This document shows positions 33,468-45,592 of a stretch of 64,000 nt of DNA, piece after piece. Source of the stretch: Phyllostachys edulis. Lineage: Eukaryota > Streptophyta > Magnoliopsida > Poales > Poaceae. Location: NCBI GenBank assembly GCA_036346405.1, contig CM070562.1, positions 77,891,482 to 77,955,481 on the forward strand, given 5' to 3'. Positions within the stretch are counted from its first letter, which is position 1; every line of letters starts with the position of its first letter. A model generated the notes under the pieces. That model was not told where the DNA came from. It was given only the letters and a program-made list of their open reading frames with translations, and did no database searches. Both the position numbers and the translations under genes were made by a program.

Positions 33468-36400
33468 GCGGAGTTCCAGTTCTGGACGACGTACGTCACC
33501 ACCGACGAGTCCACAAATTCGACCGCCGCGCGGGTCCCACTGGCGGCTGGCGCTTGACTGGGTGATCGGGAACGAGACGTGCCAGGAGGTGAAATGGAAC
33601 ACGACAGCCTACGCGTGCGTCAGCAGCAACAGTGAGTGCGTCGATTCCAGCAACAGCCTAGGCTACCGGTGCAACTGCACCAACGGGTACGAGGGCAACC
33701 CTTACCTTTTCAACGGTTGCCAAGGTCTGCTCCCCCTCACGCCATAAGTGAGTTGGGTTTATTCAAATGATTCGAAAGGAAAGCTAATAGGAGAAATTGA
33801 ATGTTTTTGGTTTGCCTTTTCAGATATTAACAAGTGCGAAGACAAAGGATCCAATTACCCTTGCTCTGTATTGGCACTTGCATCAACAGTCCTGGGAGAT
33901 TCCACTACTCATGCCCTGGTAACACAAGAGGAAACGCTTATAGTGGAACATGTGAGGCGAAGGAATCCCAACTTGGAGTGCACATCGCAATTGGTACGTC
34001 AGCTCCCTGTCTTTATTTCTTTCTTTAGTTACATTTAGTTTTTTTTTTATAAAATCACATTTTGTTCCGGTCGACTGATAAGCATGCAGCACTTGCTATA
34101 GCTGAATTCCTTGACCCTCCAAAGTATTTGTTTTTTCTTAACTTTGTCAACTTGGTACACTTTCTTGGTACCACCCTTCGTTCAGGTACTAACATTGGTG
34201 TCATTGTACTAGTAGTAAGCATTTCTTGCGCTTATATGGTCCACGAAAAAAAGAAGCTCGCAACTATCAAAAATAGATACTTTAAGTAACATGGGGGACA
34301 CTTGTTGTTTGAGGAAATGAAGTCAAAGTAAGGGCTGTCTTTTACATTATTTGCCAAGGAAGAGCTAGAAGAAGCCACGAGTAACTTTGACGAACAAAAA
34401 GTGCTTGGAAAGGGAGGTAATGGTACTGTATACGATGAGAGGCAAAAGAAAGAGTTTGGAAAGGAAATGCTCGTTCTATCCCAGATTAATCATCGGAACA
34501 TTGTTAAGCTCCACGGTTGTTGCCTTGAAGTTCCTATGCTCGTCTATGAATTCATCCCAAATGGCACCTTGTACCAACTTTTTCATGGAGAGAAACACGG
34601 ATCACGCATCTCGTTCACAGTTCGTCTGAAGATTGCACATGAGACAGCTGAAGCACTTGCTTACCTGCATTCATGGGCTTCACCACCTATTATTCATGGT
34701 GATCTGAAATCACCTAACATACTAATAGATGAGAATTAGACTGCAAAAGTTTCAAACTCTGGAGCTTCAACATTGGCCCCAATAGATGAAGCTCAATTTG
34801 TCACGTTTGTTCAAGGGTCTTGTGGTTACCTCTACCCGGAATACATGCAGACATGCAAATTGACAGATGAGAGCGATGCATACAGTTTTGGTGTTGTTAT
34901 CTTGGAGCTACTTACATGTAGAAAAGTGTTAAATCCTTAGGCACCCGAGGAGGAGAAGAAGTGACAATTGATAATATGCCACTCAATAGAACGGCCTTCT
35001 CACCTTTGCCATTATGTAGAGTGCAATCCTTTATTTGCCACTCTATACAATTTTCAATCATTATTTTACCGCTTTGGATTTTTTTTATCACATTTTCCAT
35101 TTTTTTAGGCCAGCGAAAAGACCAGAATGCCCTCCATGTAAGCTGTATCCACCACCGTGTCCACACTCCTCCTCTCCCTCTCTCTCTCTACTTTCTCTAC
35201 TTTCTCTCTCTTCCTTCCAAGATCTATCACACTCAGAGTGAGGTCTTGCTCGTGCTATCGCTGCTTCCACGGCTTGCTTCTTCCGCGACAATGCTATCTT
35301 CTCGGCGATTATTGCGACCATTGCTAATACCGTCTGCTTGCTTCTTGCGTCAATGGTGCCGATGCTCTGGATGCTCCCACCACCACGAGGAGCTCCTGAC
35401 CCTTCTTCTGGACTAGTCCGAGCATTGTTCTTCCCCACGCCGGTCTTTGCCCCCTCCGCCGATGCCGACCTCGCATGAGCAGCCGACGTACCCTACTCTG
35501 GTGCTCCCCAACACCGCCTCTGGGGGCGGGACGGCGCCTTCGAACAACAACGTCTCGACGCTGGGGCGGCAATGCGGTCCACCAGGTTCGAGGAGACCCA
35601 GCGGGACCTCATCGTCGTCTGGAGAGGAAGAATTCTACTTGCCGCGAGGATCGTCGAGGACATCAAGCTCGCGACCATCTGCTGGCGCGGCGGTCCGAGC
35701 GGCCGTGTACACGCCTTGCGATCGCCTTTCGAGCGACGACGCCCCCACCCGCCTCGCGCCTCTCTTCTCCAACCCGGCCGGTCGGCGTCGCCCGTCAAGT
35801 CAAGATCCGAGAGTGTGTGCGATGTCGTTGGCCTTCCGTCGGTGCCTCTACCCCCACCTCCTCCATTTGCGCACTACCACCACCGTCGCCTCCTCGCCGG
35901 AAACCACCCTCCTCATCACCATCTTCCTCTCCCCTCGATAACATGTTAGCTCTCAGATCCACTCCACCGACACCATTTCAAGAAGGGACAATGGAGGGCA
36001 TTTCGGTATTTTTCACGTGCCTAAAAAGTGCCTGAAAAATGGAAAATGAGATAAAAAGTCCAAAGTGGCAAAAGAATGATTGAAAATTGTGTAGAGTGGA
36101 AAATAAAGGATTGCAATCTACATAATGGCAAATGTGAGAATGCCGTTCTATTGAGTGGCATATTATCAATTGTCCCAGAGAAGAACCTCTCTTCTTAGTT
36201 CCTTGTAGCTGTAAGTGAGAATAGGTTTCATGATATACTGGACATTCAAATTCAAAGCGAGCCAAGCATTGGGTTGATTGAGCAGGTAGTAGAGCTAGCA
36301 AAACAATGCCTAGATATGTCTAGCGAGAAGAGGCCCTCTATGCGAGAAGTTGCAGAAGAGCTTGACATATTCAGGAGGCTCTCGCAACATCCCTAGATGC

Positions 36401-36534
36401 AGCATACTTGAGAGGAGGTGGATGCCCTACTTGGTGGATGTGGATCGCTAGACACAAACTCTAAAATTGAACTTAGCAGTATGTATGTTAGTTTGGCGAA
36501 AACATCGTATTTAGGAATGTGTTCTCCACGATGA
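33468..36534 (+). pseudogene. WAK pseudogene 2, split by a MULE
   Basis: It matches the WAK gene at 25868-28495 exon by exon: exon 1 tail 33468-33724, exon 2 33824-33993, exon 3 from 34186, with splice junctions at equivalent sites. The 5' part (signal peptide and galacturonan-binding module) is missing beyond the Copia remnant. Exon 2 has a 1-nt deletion after CSV. In exon 3 a deletion of about 55 bp right after GGNGTVY removes the strand with the ATP-binding lysine, and the DFG motif reads NSG. Stops lie at 34287, 34329, 34737, 34938, 36196 and 36394. The MULE at 34961-36176 separates the C-terminal lobe. It cannot make a kinase. It is a tandem duplicate of the upstream gene, in the same orientation. 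Confidence 0.93.
34961..36176. mobile_element. Long-TIR MULE with GC-rich interior (possible Pack-MULE)
   Basis: The ends are inverted: GTGACAATTGATAATATGCC on the left and GGGACAATTGATAATATGCC in reverse complement on the right, and the arms stay complementary for about 150 bp. The flanks are GGAGAAGAA (34952-34960) and AGAGAAGAA (36177-36185), a 9-bp duplication with one change. The interior 35240-35940 is strongly GC-rich with overlapping open frames on both strands but no transposase and no domain I recognise. This composition is common in elements that have captured gene fragments, though the source is not identifiable here. Confidence 0.88.
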
Positions 36535-36591
36535 AGGCATAATTTTCGTTCCCGTAGTTATATGTAATGAGCTGCTGTTTGTTTAGTTGTT

Positions 36592-36900
36592 TTGTAGGTA
36601 CAATAAGTTCGTAAAAATGTCTTTCGTTTGGTTTTTGTTCAACTTGCTTCTAGGCTAGTCATATGTATTCCCAACTTTTTTCTAGAAAGACTCTAACTAT
36701 TTATATTTCAGTATGATAAGTTCGTAAAAATGTCTTCCGTTCAGGCTACTCATGCACGGTTGAACTTGATTCTAGGATAGTCATATGTATTCCCAGTTTT
36801 TATCTACAAAGACTCCAACTATTTATATTTCAGTATGACAAGTTCGTAAAAATGTCTTTCGTTCAGGCTACTCCTACATGGTTGAACTTGCGTTCGGTTG
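36592..36900. repeat. Tandem repeat, about 113-122 bp unit, 2.6 copies
   Basis: The marker AAGTTCGTAAAAATGTCTT recurs at about 36605, 36718 and 36840. The intervening blocks share TCTAGG(C/A)TAGTCATATGTAT and CTATTTATATTTCAGTATGA. It lies just downstream of WAK pseudogene 2 and resembles duplicated 3' UTR or flanking DNA. Confidence 0.85.
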
Positions 36901-37144
36901 ATTTTTAATTATATTTTTCTTGTAGCCTCTTTGGTTTGAGCATATAGCAACACTTTGTTTAGAACTTATAGCTCTGTGCGTATCATCTATGCTAAACCGC
37001 AATAAGTCAACACATGTCAAACACAACTTTGTACAACAATGTTACGCAAGTTAATAATATTTTCTATTTCTAGTATATAATCACATCGATGAATATACCT
37101 GCATCATTAGAAAGGTGATTCAACGCTCTCCCAAAAAGTGAAAA

Positions 37145-37243
37145 TAGTTAACATACACCGAATCATATCTCTATCTTCGGATATTGTTGTTTAGATATTG
37201 CCGGCCGGTTCTTATTCATAAACTGACAATATCTCTTGTAATC
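37145..37243 (+). mobile_element. Copia LTR fragment, plus orientation
   Basis: It matches the first 100 bp of the Copia LTR at 29772-31290 in the opposite orientation (AATCATATCTCTATCTTCGG, then the GATATTG...GTTCTTATTCATAAAC block). It stops exactly where Gypsy element D begins (37244), so D inserted into it or a deletion joined them. The continuation was not found right of D. Confidence 0.75.
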
Positions 37244-40200
37244 TGTGTCATTGCCACGAAGGGTAATTACACTTAAGCTTATAGATTATTATTCGTCTGT
37301 CCGATAGAACACCACTCCAACGAATAATAAGTCTTACCAAAGTTAACGCAATAGAATAATAAGATAGAAACTGCACTTTATTACAGTAAGTAGTCACACA
37401 GGGCTATGGTCTTTAATACAAGTATTTAACTACAACGAAAAAGAAATCCTCTCCCTTGCCTGCCCTGCTCCACCGGTTGTCTACTCGTCTCAGCCCTACT
37501 CCACTGGTCGTCTACTCGTCTCACTCGCAGAATAAGATGTCCACCTCACCCTGGTGCTCGTAGTAAGTGTCCTCGCCTTCTGTGACCTCCTCGGCACCTG
37601 CGTATCCTTCATCCCACTCGGAATAATCCCCTGTTGGACTAGGATCTAACAAAGGAGAATAATAGCATGAATGAGTACTAGTGTACTCAGCAAGCATTTA
37701 TTAGTAACAATACATTGTATGACTCTTCTCTATTGATTATCACATTTTCTAGCTCATCTTTTTCTCTGGAAAATACTTCATCAAAACTTAAGTGGCAAAT
37801 TTTAATACTGAAAAGACTACTTATCACTCGGTGAGAAGATAGACTCCTAGCGGTCACCATAGACTCCAATCCAGGAGATAGGCATGAATTTATGGTTTGA
37901 TATTTAGCACTACGCAGGCTTGTACCACTTTACTTATAGCTACTCTGAGCTCTCTTAAGCTAGGTCTCCCGTATTTCCTTTAATGTGGTGTCAAGTTCAG
38001 AGTACGGAACGTTTTCCAAGTTACGTGATTAAGTTTCCACCTATTATTTTCTGTCGGTGTCCTAAGGTGCTCACTCAGTCTTCCACCGAGTTCCAATAGT
38101 GGTGGTTGGGCCTAGCATCCCCGCACCCAACACTCTACCTGCGCTACTATAGCGCCTTGGATCCCCCACTTTTGGACTTTTCCTACCGGTCCTGGGTTCC
38201 TCCATAATTCACTCATTATATTACTTACCCGTTGTGGAGAGTATAATTACGTAATAAGGTAACATTTTCTGCCCGTCGAAACGGAAAAATAGTTGGCACT
38301 TAAATACGGCCCCTTATTCGAATGAGAGTTTTGTTGGTCCTTATATATTATCCATATGTAAAGGGTCCCACATCTTCTCTCTTCTCTTTCCTGCTAAGGG
38401 TTCCCTTTACCAGCCTTAGTATTTACTCTTATAGCCTAGCTACTCCTCTCAACTTGACTGCTCTTTTCTCATATTCATTTCTTTTTATTTTCTATTGTTT
38501 CTTTTATCCGATTTGGTTTGATAAATAATTTTAATGCACATATATACATGGTGGTACGTAATATAACTTTTACATTTCAGATAACTAGGTTAATGGTCAA
38601 GAAATAGGCTTGCCTTTGTATTCGTAGAAAAGATCGGCGTCAACGAATTCGAGATCAGCTACTCCTGTCTGTGTCGGTTCGTCTTCCGCAATTATATGGC
38701 AGATGCGAATAATAAATAAATACTTAGTTGCTTTTGATACTACTATGCGTACACTAATAAGTTGATCTTCTTTTTCAACATAATTTAATTTAATTACAGC
38801 TTTCGGACCCCGGATATGTTAGCATTTTCCTAACGGTTATTTTCCCTACAGCCTGTAAGCTCTTTAGAATCTAACGTCATGGAACTCACACGTGCTCGCA
38901 AAACCTAAAACACTACACGCACTTCTCACTCAACACTCTAAACTACATAAAACACTACACTCACACAACACACACATACACCTACTACACTACACAACAC
39001 ACCACACAACACAGCAAACATCACACACACTGTACACACACTGCACAACACAACACAACACCATGCACAGCACAGCACTCTCGCACAATACAACACAACA
39101 CTCGCACAACACACACAGCACTCTCGCACAACACACCTCTTCCTCTCCCGCGCCTCTGAAGTGGATCTTTTCTGATCCAACTCAAATCCAGCGCTGCCCG
39201 TGGGTTGCGGACCTCCGGTTGCTCCCCTCCGCTAGTTTTTCCCCCCGGAACCGCGCCGCCTGCTCCTGGTGCCTCTCGGTCGACTACTTCGGTCGGTTCT
39301 CCCTCCGGATCTCTACTGCTGCCTTGGTCATTTTTAGGTGGTTTCCTTCCTCTTCTTCGGCTCCTACTCGGTTGCGCCTAAGTCCAGCTACTCCTACGGT
39401 TTTTCTGTCTACCTCTTTCTCTTATTACTAATTCCCCGCTATCGATTCGTCCCCAATTGATTTTGTGGTCGGTTTGGGGATATTGTTGGGGCTGTTGGGG
39501 GATTTTGTGATGCAACAATGGGGGTCATGTCCTCATCATTTCGGTTAGGGGCATGTGGGCTTCGGTGGCTTGGCTTGTATGTAGGCTTGCGGCTTTGGTA
39601 GTGGCATGCTGGACTTCGGTGGTGGCTGGGGTAATGTGGGAATGGTGAGCTTCAGTTTTGGTGGGTTTCTGTGATGGCTTGGGAGTGAAGGTTTGGTGGT
39701 GGCATTTGGGGCAGGGTGGGCTCCGGTGGTTTTCTGGTGAGCTTGTGATGGCTCTGGGCATTGGGGTTCCATGGTGAGCCTCTATGGGTTTCTGATGTGG
39801 ACATGTTTGTTGTGGGCATGGTGAGCTTGTGATAGCTCTACTTCAAACCCTAACTCAGATGATCTCACCTTTTTCCCTTTTTATATTGTGTCGATTTTAG
39901 TTTATCTTCTTGTTCTATTCCTCTACCATGCACGCTTGGAGTTAGCTCAAATAGGGTAGTTGTGATGGGACTCGGGGTAGGGATTTGGGCTGGGGAGCTC
40001 ATCCCCGCTCCGAGGGCGCATGGCGGCCTTAGCGGGCTTTTCACCGGTAGTGTGGTATGCATGTCGACGAAAGTATGGTGTCCTTTCTCTTAGTCACTAT
40101 GCTTTGTTGGTTGCAGCTGTGTACAATGCGAGTGTTGTGTGTTTGCTGATGCTAAGAGGAACTGGCTGTGATGTGGCTTACCTGACGGTCGATTGGTCAG

Positions 40201-41160
40201 GGAAATGGTGGGCTGGTTGAAGCTTGGTCGGCCCTCTAGTGGTTCACTGGTTGTTGTGGTTGCCCTCTACCTTCTCAGCTTCTCCTTGCTTCTTGTACTC
40301 CTTCCTTGAGTTCCTATTGTTGGCTGTGTGGGGATGAAGTGTCTTCGACTTGTCTGCTTGCTCTTGCCTTGCCTTGTGGAGGCAGTGGGGGCTTGCTCTG
40401 GTTGTGGCTGTTTTTTGGGTGGAAGTAATGTGGCAATGGCTTGGTTGTGAGCTGGGTTCTTATTTGGGGCTTGGCTGTGAGTGTTGGGGGCTTTGGCTGA
40501 GGCTTTGTGGCTAGCTGCTTGCTCTGCCTCCTCCTGTGCCTTGCCCATAATGCCCTCACCTTATCTCCTCCCCTCTCCTGGCTGGCTATTTTGTTGGGTA
40601 AAAGGAATGGACCATTGGTCCATAGAACACTGTTTGTTGGATTTTCTACAATTGAGGTAAATCGAAAAAGTGGGTGTTGGATTTTTTTTAGAACTGCTGG
40701 GTGATGAAACCCACTGAAGTGAGAGGATACCGACTGGCCCTGGACAATCTGGAAACCTCGATGATCTTCACGTTATCTAACGACACTCCTTCTTTCTTCT
40801 TACTCCCTTTTATTTGATTTGGGTTTGCTATTGGTCTTTTTGGCTTTTGTTAACAATGGGGTAGAGTGGTGGTAGGTTCTTGGGTCGGTCAGGGGAGGTT
40901 CTATCTAATGATGAAACACGGACAAGGGAACACGAAGGCTTCAGGCTACCAAGCTTGCAAGTTGTATATTTGTTTTGCAATGTACTCAAAGTTGTAATTT
41001 TTATTTTGATATGATGTAATGCATTCTTGTAATTAATTCAGAGATTGTATTAATGTTTTTATTTTTGTTGTAAGAATTCATATTGTAAATTCTGTTGATG
41101 AACTCTTAATAATATCATCTTATATGAAATCGTTTGGTGATGTGTTTTAGGGTTCTCACA
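37244..41160 (-). repeat. 3' LTR of element D
   Basis: 3.9 kb, alignable throughout with the LTR of element C. It contains an AC-rich tract (38890-39140) that opens long spurious frames on both strands. No coding sequence is supported. Confidence 0.85.
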
Positions 41161-41176
41161 TCCTCACCCCCCCCTA

Positions 41177-41466
41177 GAAAAACTCCGTGTAGAGTGACTA
41201 TCCTTTCCAAGTAGAGTTCAACTAGTCTATCCATTGAGTATTTCTGGTTGGTGGCAATGAAGTGGGCTGATTTGGTAAGGTGGTCCATGATGACCCAAAT
41301 CGCATCTTTATTTTTGACCGTTAGGGGAAAGCTTGTTATAAAATCCATACAGATATCCTCCTATTTCTAGGTAGGTATTTCCAAGGGTGTTAGCAATCCT
41401 GCTGGGCGTTGGTGCTCAGCCTTCACCTTTTCATAGGTGTCACACTGATTTACGTATTCTGCTATC
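41177..41466 (-). pseudogene. pol: Gypsy integrase N-terminal fragment
   Basis: The minus-strand reading from 41466 gives a YVNQCDTYEKVKAEHQRPAG-type zinc-finger end. After two stops comes the start of the catalytic core: MDFITSFPLTVKNKDAIWVI, then DHLTKSAHFIATNQKY and ERIVTLHGV. At HGV the integrase passes directly into the purine tract and LTR, so the rest of the core, the C-terminal module and the chromodomain are deleted. The first catalytic Asp region is present; the others are not. Confidence 0.85.
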
Positions 41467-42724
41467 AACACATGATGAGACTCAAGCTACTAAACAAGAC
41501 CCCTCTTAATAGTATAGCAATCATATACTAACAATTCGGTCATCCAACCAACACCAAGACCAGTAAAAGACTAGGAACACATCATTATCCCTAGCTAGAT
41601 ATACCTTTGCCTTGAACACCCTCTTGAAGCTTGATGACGCACATCTTCACTTCAAGTCCGGCTCATTGTCTTGATATGCATCAACCCATGATGCATCCTT
41701 CACGTGCCCTCCATCAACATATGATGGATTTTCTCTTAACTTGATTATCAACTCATGATCATCTCTTCTTCAAGATCTTGATATGCATCAACACATGATG
41801 CATCACCTTCTTGAACCTAGACTTGATAACGATCAACTCATGATGACATCCAAAACCTCCATCATCATGGAACATAATCTATTTACCCAACTCATGGAAA
41901 ATGTTAGTCCCACAATGTAATTGTCATTAATTACCAAAATATACCTGCATTAAATACTTCTAAACTAGCTGTTACTGTCATGTGCGGTACTACCGCTCAG
42001 CTAAATCGGTACTACTAATTTCTAGAGGAGGAAAATACCCAAAAACATGCTCTCTGAAATTTACATATCGCCAACTAGAATTTGGTCATACCGCACTGCA
42101 GTACTACCGTTTCTCAAATGCGGTCATATCGTTTTTACTGAACTTTTTCCAGAAGCAATTCTAGATGCAATGAATGATTCTTAGTTCATCAAGATGGCAC
42201 ATAATAAATCCTCAAGCTACTAGCCATGATCCCTCTATTGTCTTTGCATTGTCATTTCCATGTTGTTATCCATAATCTGGGACTAAGTTTTTAAAATATA
42301 TTAGCACACACATTAGTCCCATAACACAATTCCAAATAATTGGATATAAAGCAATATGAGTATATATGAACTACACAAGTTTTATATACTCAAAGGATAT
42401 GTTTCAAGGTAGAGATCCCCAATATATGTGGATAAAAAATATGGATCAATACTGACGAAACCTCAAAATATAGAGTGAACTCCCCCTACATGTGTGTATA
42501 CAGGAATGTGTAATAAAAACATATGCACATATTCAAGTTAAACTTTTAGTGGAGTTCAACCTATATTTTGGATTCGATGAATGCAACAAGATATAAGGAT
42601 ATGATGTTGAATGCATACCTCCATGATTTTCACCTTTTTATCCAACTGAGACTAAATAATATCATAGTCAACAAATATGTTAGTCTCACATATAGATTTG
42701 TCATTAATCATCAAAACTAAATTA
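41467..42724. other. Decayed Sirevirus-like 3' region and LTR pieces
   Basis: No gene recognised. Features of Sirevirus 3' ends in minus sense are visible: a CATGTAGGGGGAGTTC purine tract (about 42480-42495), two copies of a TTTGTCATTAAT-type terminal block (about 41928 and 42706) and a CGGTACTACCG palindromic motif cluster at about 41985-42015. ATGATGCATCAA-type short repeats recur at 41690-41800. Confidence 0.45.
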
Positions 42725-43731
42725 ACGGAACTTGAACTTACAGCCGCCGCTGTCTAGACGACGATCGAGTACATGTTCCGGGACAACAAAACCACCTGTG
42801 CCATCTACCTCCAAGCCGAGTTCAGTAACCTGGCTCAAGGCGACATGTCCGCAACGGACTATTGCCTCAAGTTGAAGACCCTCTTTGACGCACTCCGCAA
42901 TGTTGGACAGGCGGTGAACGACCAAAGCATGGTGCTCACTATTATTAACGGGATGAATCCGAAGTTTCGGACGTTGTCCTCTCTTCTTCCGATGAAGCAA
43001 CCATTCCCGACCTTCATACAGGCTCAGTCTCTCCTCCTTCTCGAGGTATTGAAGGACACCCACAGTGATCAACTTGCCCAGGTCACGGCACTCCTCGCCG
43101 ACTCATCCACTGGCGCCGGCCGTGGCGCTCACTCCAGGGTTCCCCCTCCTGCGGTGCTCCTCAGTGGCACGCACCACCCGTCGTCAACACTGGTGGCGCC
43201 AAACCGGTGGAACCTACACTGGCAATGGCGGCGGAAAACATGGTAAAGGCAAGGGCAAGGGCCCCAAGGGTGGGTCCTTGATGCCAACCTTCTACAACTC
43301 GTAGACTAGCACCATCCAACTTTGTCCTACCTCCAGCATCCTTGGCCCATGCCCTGGCGCTCCTTCTCCACATGCGCAGCACCCTGGCACACCGCAATGC
43401 TTCCTGGCCATTCCCCACGCTGGCGTCCCACATGGCTATGCGCCGGCTCACCCTAGGTTTCTCCCTGCTACACCACATGCCCTCTCGGCTATGCCACCCG
43501 CACCATATGGTTGCTACCCCAGCGCCACTCTTGCATCTTTGTGGGACTGTTCTGGCCTCGTCAATGCCTTCAACACCATGACACTGCAGCCACCACCCTC
43601 CGATTGGTACATGGACAGCAGCGCCACCGCTCTCATGTCGTCAACCTCCAGTAACCTTACCTCCGTCTCCACTTTCCCTCCTTTCTCCTCCCGCATGATG
43701 GTCAGCCCATGGTTTGTGATGAGTAATTGAC
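42725..43731 (+). pseudogene. gag: Copia gag and protease-start pseudogene
   Basis: The plus frame 42773-43246 encodes a UBN2-type Copia Gag: KTTCAIYLQAEFSNLAQGDM, then ATDYCLKLKTLFDALRNVGQ and a VNDQSMVLTIINGMNPKF block. A Gly/Lys-rich stretch follows. In another frame (43491-43730) the protease start is recognisable as WYMDSSATALMSS, where D-S-S-A-T replaces the usual D-S-G-A-T, so the active-site Gly is lost. Frameshifts separate the parts, and the sequence ends at about 43731 where LTR-like DNA begins. The 5' end of gag is missing. Confidence 0.85.
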
Positions 43732-45540
43732 TATTCTTTGCATGTGTTATCGAAGTTTAAGTTTGGTTTTGGGAGTTTGCAATATTAGAACTATTGTCTG
43801 CCTAGAGTCGGTCTGATTGCTGGGCATGGGCGGTCTGGTCATGAGCAGGAATTATGAAGGGTGATCGGACCAGCAAAGTGGGTGCAGTAAGACTGACCCT
43901 ATGTGCTTTTTGGGAAATGGACACCTAACACTTATGTAGGCTTGTTTGGGCATGTGTCTGCACTAGGTAGATAGAGTTTTACTAAAATTCTAGATAGGAT
44001 GTTTTCTGGTGCAGTTAAGCGGCCAGACTGACCCAGCATGGTGGTCTAACTGGCATGGTGAGGGTGGTTAGACTGGCTATGGTTTTCCAGGGCACAGTGA
44101 ACTATGGTTTTGGACTGAAATTGAGAATTGGTTCTAGGAGCTTGGGATTAGAGCATATGGATTGCATATTGCATATTTGGACTAATGTGGGGTCAAGTTG
44201 TGAAGTACTTATACCCAAAAATGGTTGCTTGGTCTATTATTGTGCAGGTAACTTCAAGTCAACTATGGTCAACGATAAGGAGGACCAGGAGTTGGTTAGG
44301 AGAATCAAGATCTAGAATGGTCATGGATGTCGGGTGAGATAGTTGGACTCAAGCAAGGTGTCATATGGACAAGAACCATGGATGGCAAAGTTTGAGCAAA
44401 GACCTTTAAGGTAAAGAGGTACACTTGGTGCATTATGAGTCATGTGATGACTATGTGGCTTGGTAATGCTTCCAAGGGTGAAGCTTTGAAGTTATGTGTT
44501 CTTGACTCATCAATTGTGTCAATTGATGTTTTTGTGTGTCGTGTGATGCTATGTGGCAGTTTGTTTGTTGGTGATGGTTGAAGGACCAGGACCAAGCTAG
44601 GAGAGCTTACGTCCAGAGCAGTCAAGAGATCGGGACTAAGCTAGGGGGTCTTAGGTCCAGAATGATCAAGGTCCCACCAGAAGATGACTGAGGCTTGCAA
44701 AGTGGTGGACATGAAGGATAGCAACAAGGTGTATCGGGAATAAGCTCAAGGAGGAACTGAGGTACAAAAGGGCAGGAAAGTCGGGTGCGGTCATGGTGCA
44801 TGGTAAGGCATATGGTGCGCCAAGTGATTTGGTCCCGTGTGCAAGTGAGGACCATTTGTGGGATCCAGACGTGTGAGAGGTTTGGCGTCGAGTCATTGGG
44901 GCCACATGGAAGATGATGAAGCATGAGCAATGCTTCAAGGCGAAGGATTGAGAAAAGGTCAATGAGTGGTATTTTGGTAAATTGTCCAATATCGAAAAAT
45001 TGGTGGTGTGTGGAACCACGGTGGTGGCCTAAGTGGATTAGGTCAAGGATACTTTACGGAGGACAAGGCATGATGGATTCAGGCTAATGGAGCTAAAGAT
45101 GAAGATGATGCATTGAAAGGTGTGCGGGAGTGTGTTGATATGAAAAACCTGTTATGTTGTTGGGTTTTTGGGTTTTCCCAATGGCTTAGTGGATATTATC
45201 CATTAAGTTGTTGGTTTTATGGTTTCATGTGAGCCTCCACTATATAATGAGTTAGGGTTTGAGACAGATGATGAGGAATAGAGAGAAAAGAAAGGGCTCG
45301 AAAGAAATATCTTGAGAGAGATGACAACACTTGTATGTGTGTTGCTCTAGTGGCTTTGTCCTCATAAGGAAATAATTGTAAACATTCATCTCGAAGTAGA
45401 AAGCAAACCGCTAAATTCGTCTAAGTCTTCCTTTCATATGCTCAAGTATTGATTTCTTGATTTGGCTTGGTTTTTTGTATTTATTTCACCCCTCTTATAT
45501 TCCTTGATGTCAAGGACATGTAAGTGATGTGACATAGTTT
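43732..45540 (+). mobile_element. Diverged Sirevirus-type LTR sequence
   Basis: No coding sequence. The order of blocks parallels the Sirevirus LTR at 46889-48716: GGTCTGATTG/AGACTGACC-type motifs (43806-44090), a TATTGTGCAGGTAACTTCAA block followed by TCAACGATAAGG (near 44240), a TATAATGAG promoter-like site near 45243 and a TTTCACCCCTCTTATATTCC end-like block near 45485. Ends and TSD could not be fixed, so it may be a solo LTR or part of a larger decayed element. Confidence 0.5.
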
Positions 45541-45592
45541 TGCATTTCTTTTTGTGTGTGTATAAAACTGTACAAGTATTCAATGCTTCCGA

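Larger units (their letters stand above)
37244..41466 (-). mobile_element. Chromovirus-type Gypsy element D, truncated
   Basis: Full-length 3' LTR (37244-41160, minus sense from TGTGAGAACCCTAAAAC) of the same family and orientation as element C. A purine tract follows at 41161-41176, and then an integrase fragment to 41466. The 5' part of the element is missing, and the sequence right of 41466 is unrelated. Its LTR lacks the GGCGCCCC block at the 3' terminus seen in C. The left flank is TAATC; no matching right TSD exists, as expected for a truncated copy. Confidence 0.85.

Noticed and set aside
35447..36035. Possible gene within the MULE (frames of 125-186 residues)
   Set aside because: Three frames overlap on the same strand and others on the opposite strand. 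I could not recognise a domain, so I describe it only as a GC-rich interior that might be captured DNA.
38892..39431. 179-residue Thr/His-rich open frame
   Set aside because: It is produced by the CA-rich low-complexity tract in the LTR of element D.
43732..45540. Solo LTR with defined TSD
   Set aside because: Content resembles a Sirevirus LTR, but I could not find matching ends or a duplication, so only a diverged LTR-like region is reported.
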